From NCBI GenBank assembly GCA_044375105.1, contig JBILNK010000158.1, positions 1 to 10,140 on the forward strand: DNA of 10,140 bases, read 5' to 3'. Position numbers and translations under genes: made by a program. The notes under the pieces are model-generated. The model did no database searches. It saw only the letters and a program-made list of their open reading frames with translations, and was not told where the DNA came from. This DNA is from JBIKLM01 sp044375105 (GTDB taxonomy: Bacteria > Planctomycetota > UBA1135 > GCA-002686595). Shown here piece by piece: positions 6,466 to 10,140 of the stretch. Positions within the stretch are counted from its first letter, which is position 1. Each line of letters starts with the position of its first letter.

Positions 6466-6538
6466 GTTGCGGCGATCCGGGCGCGGGGCAGGGCGCTGGG
6501 GGGAGGCGAGGGCAAGCACAGCGGCTGAGCAGCCCGGC

Positions 6539-6565
6539 GGACTCTCGAATAGGATACCAGAGTCC
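6539..6565. promoter_or_regulatory. Inverted repeat enclosing overlapping divergent -10 elements
   Basis: GGACTCT (6539-6545) and AGAGTCC (6559-6565) are exact inverted arms around 13 bases. Within the spacer TAGGAT (6550-6555, plus) and TATCCT (6556-6551, minus) overlap almost fully and are both TANNNT-type -10 candidates; TG sits correctly before the minus one for an extended -10. Predicted leaders are about 20 bases for the small membrane protein and about 80 bases for the minus-strand SGNH gene. The arms could be an operator controlling both units. No -35 is evident. Confidence 0.45.
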
Positions 6566-6582
6566 TCGAACCGCGCCCCTCC

Positions 6583-6768
6583 ATGAGCCCCACCCGAACC
6601 GATGAGCCGGTGAAACCTGGCCGCACCGCTGAGGAACCGAGCTTCCTCAAGGGTTTCCTGCTGATCACCCTGGTCCTGCTGGTCCTGGCCGTGGTGGCCC
6701 TGATCCTCCTGAACATGGGCACGGGCGACGGTTCCGCCGAATTCAACTACGGGGGCTTCAACGGGTGA
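6583..6768 (+). CDS. Small single-pass membrane protein (61 aa)
   Basis: The product has a 23-residue polar start, a hydrophobic segment at about residues 22-45 (LLITLVLLVLAVVALILL) and a short tail ending EFNYGGFNG. One membrane span with no cysteine lipobox or signal-peptidase site suggests a bitopic inner-membrane protein. It is taken as a real gene because the next gene's GTG overlaps its stop (GTGA) and because it fills the leader of that gene exactly. Small proteins of this size (for example DUF5989) accompany SGNH and acyltransferase genes in polysaccharide clusters, and the end loosely recalls that family's Phe-x-Tyr ending, but the central part does not match well. The function is unknown; it may partner the SGNH protein made from the same mRNA. 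Confidence 0.7.
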   Translation: MSPTRTDEPVKPGRTAEEPSFLKGFLLITLVLLVLAVVALILLNMGTGDGSAEFNYGGFNG

Positions 6769-8423
6769 TCGGTCGCCGGGACGGGCGGGTCGCGCTGCAG
6801 CTGGCTGGGGCCCTCGCGGCGGTGGTCTGCCTGCTGTTCCTCGCGGAGGGCGCCTGCCGCCTGCTGGACCTGTTCCCGCCGCCGCCCGGCGGCTCCAAGC
6901 TGCGCTACCAGCGCATCGCCCTGCCGCTGTTCACACCGGCGCGCTTGGCAGACGGCCGTGAGGTGCTGGCGACCAGCGACCCACGTTTGCCGTTTCAGTG
7001 GATTGCGAACGAAAAGCCCGCCGGAGAGCGGCGCGTGTTCTTCTTCGGCGGCTCGGCCATGGCCGGGCTCGGACATTCGCCGAACGTGAGCTTGCCCCGC
7101 GAGGTCGAAGACCTGCTCGAGGGCTTGCCTGGGACGGACGGACTGCGCATCTACAACCTGGGGATCGTGGCCTTCAGCACCCGCCAGATCGTGGCCCTGG
7201 TCGAGGATGTGCTGGCGCGCTGCGAGCCCGACCTGCTGGTGGTCTACGAGGGCAATAACGAGTTCCTCGAGATCCACAGCGAAGCCTATGCGCGCGCCAT
7301 CGGCAAAGGCCCGAATCTGCTGTCCGCGGCGCTTTCGAGGTCGGCTTTGGTGCGCGGGTTGACCGGCGGGCATCGCCTGGACCGGGCCGCTCTGGAGGCC
7401 TCGATCTCGACGCGCGACCTGGCCCAGAACGACGCCCGTGTCGATCACAGCGCCATGATCGATCGGATCGAGCTCAGCCCGGAGGAGATCGAGGGCGTGT
7501 ACGCCGAATACCGCGCCAATCTGGCCGAAATCGCGATCAAGGCCCGGGACGCCAGGGTGCCGTTGCTGCTGTGCACGCCGTCCTCGAACTGGGAGTGGGC
7601 CGGGCTGGCGGACAAGGACGCCAGCGTGCGGCTGGGCTACGGGCCCGGCCCCGACCCGACCGAACGCTCCGAGCAGGAGGCGCTGCTCGCCCGCATCGAT
7701 GCCGAGATCCCTCTCAGCCGGGGCAAACGCCGCTGGGAGCTCGAATTCGCCGCCGCGGGGCTGCTCGATCGGATGGGCCAGCCGCGCACGGCCAGCGTGC
7801 GCCTGCGCAGGGCACTGGAACTCGATCCCCATGGACGGCGGGCAACGCCGCGGCACGCCGAGTTGGTCCGGGACGTCTGCGCGGAATTCGGCACTCCGCT
7901 GTTCGACCTGGCTGCCTGGGCCGAGCAGCGCGGCGACGGCCGCATCGGCTTCGACCTGTTCTACGACTACGTGCATTTCACGCCCCTCGGCGTGGCCGCG
8001 GCGGCCCGTCCCCTGGCCGAGGCCCTGCTGCGCTTCCCGCGCTTCCGCACGATCGCACGGCCGGAGGCTTGGCCTGAGACCCAAAACCAGCGCGCCGGGC
8101 AGGGTCAGCTCGAAGTGGACGGTCTGGCCGTGGGCGAGTTCCTCGGTTTCGGCGCTACCCCGGCGCGGATCGCGGACCGCAACCTCTGGAAGTACGACCG
8201 CACGCTCGACGAGCTCGACCAGGCTATCGCCAAGGATCCCGCCGACTGGCGCGCCCTGTGTTGGCGCGGCAACGCCGCCTTTTTCCGCCCCGGGGGCCTG
8301 GAGGCCGCGCGGGCGGACTACGCTGCCGCTGCAGGCGCCGCGGAGGCCGCCGGGGCCCCCGCAGAGGACCTCGAGCGCCTCGCCGACAACCGCCGGCGCC
8401 TGGAAGGCGACCGTCGGCCCTGA
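6765..8423 (+). CDS. Membrane-anchored SGNH-fold protein with TPR-like insertion and C-terminus (552 aa)
   Basis: A hydrophobic anchor at about residues 9-29 is followed by an SGNH domain: FFFGGSAMAG with the presumed nucleophile Ser97, where the usual GDS is GGS; YNLGIVAFST with Gly133; VVYEGNNEF (159-167) as block III with its asparagine; and FYDYVHFTPLG with the Asp401-His404 pair (DxxH). Between blocks III and V an insertion (about 320-375) contains LLDRMGQPRTASVRLRRALE, a TPR-like helix pair. After the SGNH domain, residues 476-530 again resemble one TPR (AIAKDPADWRALCWRGNAAF). The asparagine and DxxH dyad suggest an active enzyme, probably an extracytoplasmic esterase or acyltransferase with a protein-binding part; the substrate is unknown. 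The GTG start overlaps the upstream small gene by four bases, showing coupling. The TGA stop lies inside the dispersed repeat copy 2, so the last codons may have been set by that element. Confidence 0.87.
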   Translation: MIGRRDGRVALQLAGALAAVVCLLFLAEGACRLLDLFPPPPGGSKLRYQRIALPLFTPARLADGREVLATSDPRLPFQWIANEKPAGERRVFFFGGSAMAGLGHSPNVSLPREVEDLLEGLPGTDGLRIYNLGIVAFSTRQIVALVEDVLARCEPDLLVVYEGNNEFLEIHSEAYARAIGKGPNLLSAALSRSALVRGLTGGHRLDRAALEASISTRDLAQNDARVDHSAMIDRIELSPEEIEGVYAEYRANLAEIAIKARDARVPLLLCTPSSNWEWAGLADKDASVRLGYGPGPDPTERSEQEALLARIDAEIPLSRGKRRWELEFAAAGLLDRMGQPRTASVRLRRALELDPHGRRATPRHAELVRDVCAEFGTPLFDLAAWAEQRGDGRIGFDLFYDYVHFTPLGVAAAARPLAEALLRFPRFRTIARPEAWPETQNQRAGQGQLEVDGLAVGEFLGFGATPARIADRNLWKYDRTLDELDQAIAKDPADWRALCWRGNAAFFRPGGLEAARADYAAAAGAAEAAGAPAEDLERLADNRRRLEGDRRP

Positions 8424-8555
8424 GAGGCTCAGATAAAGTCGAAGCGGGTTGCGCCCGAGCCGCCAGACCAGCTTGTCGGCATGCTTTTGGGCCGCCATCC
8501 GGCGGCCGCAGAGGCTAAGAACGTCGCTGCGCGCCGATTTACTCCCCAGCCCCTG
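8421..8555 (-). repeat. Dispersed hairpin-rich repeat, copy 2 (inverted)
   Basis: Read on the minus strand, 8540-8422 matches copy 1 (848-966) at 101 of 119 positions without gaps. The central hairpin GGCCGCC/GGCGGCC (8490-8507) is perfect in both copies, and the only change inside it is in the loop. The outer stem of hairpin 1 is kept in an extended form (8506-8516 with 8548-8558, ten pairs plus one G-T on the minus strand), although its left flank differs in sequence from copy 1. Hairpin 3 has decayed (6 of 9 outer pairs). The element overlaps the stop codon of the plus-strand SGNH gene. Confidence 0.85.
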
Positions 8556-8729
8556 CGGCTCTCAGCCGGTCTCGACCCACGCTGCGCCCAAGCGTGCCAA
8601 CCGCGCCGGTAGCGGCCCCCCGAAACCACGCGCACTCCGCCAGGCATCTCCGAACGCCTTCCTGGGGAAGCGCCGAACCCGGAAGGTCGGGGGAGCAGCG
8701 GCCCAGCGGAGCCTGGGCCGCCTGCGCCG
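8424..8729. other. 306-base convergent gap
   Basis: No gene is supported here. The left half is the dispersed repeat copy 2. The right half holds a 6-bp hairpin CACGCT/AGCGTG (8578-8596) and a strong 9-bp hairpin (8698-8721) next to the HD gene's stop. Nothing definite is seen between 8597 and 8697. Confidence 0.75.
8698..8721 (-). terminator. Strong 9-bp hairpin just after the HD-domain gene
   Basis: GCGGCCCAG (8698-8706) and CTGGGCCGC (8713-8721) pair perfectly across six bases, eight bases past the stop codon on the minus strand. The position and stability suggest a terminator or mRNA 3'-end stabiliser. There is no T-tract, as is common in GC-rich genomes. Confidence 0.5.
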
Positions 8730-10115
8730 TCAAGGCGAATAAGCATTGACCGCGCCCGGGAACTCGCCGCAGGCGATCTCGGCGACCTTGCGCTGCAGGC
8801 CGCTGTCGTGGGTGTCGACCAGCACGTAGAACTTCCACAGGTCGCGGTAGGAGCGCTCCAGGTCCGCCAGCCGCGGCACGCGCTCGGAGAAATCCGACAG
8901 GGGCCGCGGAACAGGCTCTCCGGGCCAGCGCACATGGGTCAGGGCCTCCTTGAGCTGCATGCGCGCGGCGGGGCAATAGACGATCACCTCGACCTCCTGG
9001 CCGGTGGCGAAACGCACCAGGTCGGCGATGCGCGTCTCGACCTCGGCGCGGGCCTGGGCCCGCCCGCGGGCGAAGTAGCGCTCGACCAGTTGCTCCTGCA
9101 CGGCCAGATTGAGGGGCCGCGGGAACACGCAGGCGCGCTTGAACAGGGTCCGCGAGCGGAAGCGCTCCACCAGGCGCAGGATGCGGCGTCCCAGCGCCGC
9201 CTGCCCCTGGGCCGCGGCGCGCTCGCCGGCGCGCGCGTAGAGCTCGAGCAGGCTCTGGTCGGTCTGATCGTAGAGCTCCCGCTCGGACACCAGCCCCGCC
9301 GACAGACACAGCTCCGTGAGGCGCGCCACCAGGGCGCCAGCGCTGACCTTGGCGTGGTGGTAATAGACCCGCTCCGAGAAGTAGTAGCGCGCTTCGAGCA
9401 CGCGCACGATCTCGGACAAGATGTCCTCGCGCAGGAGCTCCGACTTGGCCAGGTCGATGTACAGGTTGCCGCTGCGCCGATCGACCTTGAAGTAGTTGAT
9501 CAGGCGCTCGTCGATGCCGAGCTTGAGGCCGGTGAAATAGGCGTCGCGGGCCAGGTAATCGAGGATGTCGGAGCAGATCGTGTCGGACAGGAGCTGCGAC
9601 CAATAGGGCGGCAGGCCGGCGCGATCGGGATGCTCGAGGGGCAACAGGATGCGGCCCACGTCGCGGGCCAGGCCCAGTTCGGACAGCCTGCGGCCGAGGG
9701 CTCGGCGCGGGGCCAGCAGACCCTCGAAGCGAACCGGAGAATCGTGGCGCTCGAGCAGCCCGCTCTGGTCCTCGATGTTGTGGCCGAAGGGGATGTGGGT
9801 CACGTCGTGCAGCAGCGCCGCCATGCGGATCAGGCGCGTTTCTTCCGCAGAGACCGACAGGCAGGTGCTGGGGCTGAGCTCAAAGTTGAGATTGACCGCG
9901 TCGATCAGGCGCTGGGTCAGGTGCAGGGTGCCGATCGAGTGCTCGAAGCGGGTGTGCAGGGCCCCCGGATAGACCAGGTAAGCGGCGCCCAGCTGGCGCA
10001 CCCCGCGCAGGCGCTGGAACTCCGGCGTGTCGATCACCTGGAGCTCCTCCTCGCTCAGGTAGATGTCGCCATGGACCGGATCGCGGAGGACGCTCTTCTT
10101 CTTGCGCTGGGTCAC
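8730..10115 (-). CDS. HD-domain phosphohydrolase, EF1143/SAMHD1-like (COG1078 type)
   Basis: The 461 residues match the usual length of this family (about 430-460), whose studied members are cytoplasmic dNTP triphosphohydrolases or related nucleotidases. The N-terminal block RDPVHGDIYL (11-20), then EFQRLRGVRQLG and HTRFEHSIGT (54-63), is diagnostic. The metal site is His59, His103-Asp104 (LLHDVTHIPFGH) and Asp183 (CSDILDYLARD), equivalent to His167, His206-Asp207 and Asp311 of SAMHD1. His107 and His124 (LERHDSP) correspond to the catalytic histidines. The HDVTH form replaces the common HDxGH, marking a subfamily. The C-terminal 200 residues are the family's helical extension. The start is GTG at 10115, placed by the short basic leader KKK before RDPVHG; the frame remains open to the window edge, so an upstream start cannot be excluded. 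No Shine-Dalgarno sequence is seen. Substrate and allosteric control are not predictable from sequence. Confidence 0.93.
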   Translation of the reverse strand: MTQRKKKSVLRDPVHGDIYLSEEELQVIDTPEFQRLRGVRQLGAAYLVYPGALHTRFEHSIGTLHLTQRLIDAVNLNFELSPSTCLSVSAEETRLIRMAALLHDVTHIPFGHNIEDQSGLLERHDSPVRFEGLLAPRRALGRRLSELGLARDVGRILLPLEHPDRAGLPPYWSQLLSDTICSDILDYLARDAYFTGLKLGIDERLINYFKVDRRSGNLYIDLAKSELLREDILSEIVRVLEARYYFSERVYYHHAKVSAGALVARLTELCLSAGLVSERELYDQTDQSLLELYARAGERAAAQGQAALGRRILRLVERFRSRTLFKRACVFPRPLNLAVQEQLVERYFARGRAQARAEVETRIADLVRFATGQEVEVIVYCPAARMQLKEALTHVRWPGEPVPRPLSDFSERVPRLADLERSYRDLWKFYVLVDTHDSGLQRKVAEIACGEFPGAVNAYSP

Positions 10116-10140
10116 GGGGAGCGGAGTCGGCGCGCTAGAA

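Noticed and set aside
6466..6519. Alternative start of the minus-strand SGNH protein at 6519
   Set aside because: It adds 18 Arg/Pro-rich residues before a start codon that directly precedes the membrane anchor, and it moves closer to the predicted promoter without an initiation signal.
6747..8498. Long open frame of 583 codons on the minus strand, antisense to the SGNH-TPR gene
   Set aside because: It has no domain signature and fully overlaps a gene with clear motifs. Long antisense frames are expected at this GC content.

Overview
The window is chromosomal, strongly GC-rich bacterial DNA holding seven complete protein genes, one gene cut by the left edge, and one tRNA. The base composition, a pyrophosphate-type phosphofructokinase, membrane-anchored SGNH proteins with a TPR-like insertion, and the lack of Shine-Dalgarno sequences before nearly every start suggest a high-GC Planctomycetota. 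This is an inference from gene style, not a proven assignment.

Layout, left to right. (1) 1-132, minus: 5' end of a PPi-type 6-phosphofructokinase, divergent from a class II tRNA-Leu with anticodon AAG (324-405, plus). (2) 406-1056: a 651-base non-coding stretch with three tandem 19-bp units, several strong inverted repeats and one copy of a ~134-bp hairpin-rich dispersed repeat. (3) 1057-3081, minus: a 674-residue membrane-anchored protein of unknown function. (4) 3310-5075, plus: a translationally coupled pair, a class I (subgroup I-beta) aspartate-type aminotransferase and a nitroreductase-family protein. (5) 5076-5331: a convergent gap holding a degenerate copy of the dispersed repeat. 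(6) 5332-6465, minus, and 6583-8423, plus: two divergent units, each encoding an SGNH-hydrolase-fold protein with one N-terminal membrane anchor. The plus unit starts with a 61-residue single-pass membrane protein overlapping the second SGNH gene by four bases. (7) 8424-8729: a second convergent gap with an inverted copy of the dispersed repeat and a strong terminator-like hairpin. (8) 8730-10115, minus: an HD-domain phosphohydrolase of the EF1143/SAMHD1-like (COG1078) type.

The genes do not form one pathway. The aminotransferase and nitroreductase are an operon. The SGNH proteins and the small membrane protein share a compact divergent promoter region and plausibly act together on an extracytoplasmic substrate such as a surface polysaccharide, but nothing here proves a substrate.

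The most interesting signal is non-coding. A repeat of about 134 bp occurs at 833-967 (plus) and 8421-8555 (minus), about 85% identical without gaps over 119 bp by hand count, with a more degenerate copy at 5081-5171 (about 64% over 91 bp). All three lie in the three convergent intergenic gaps of the window. The best copy folds into three hairpins, two with an outer stem, an internal loop or bulge and a 7-bp inner stem capped by GCA. Its ends form an imperfect terminal inverted repeat. This looks like an undescribed REP/MITE-like or 3'-end RNA element.
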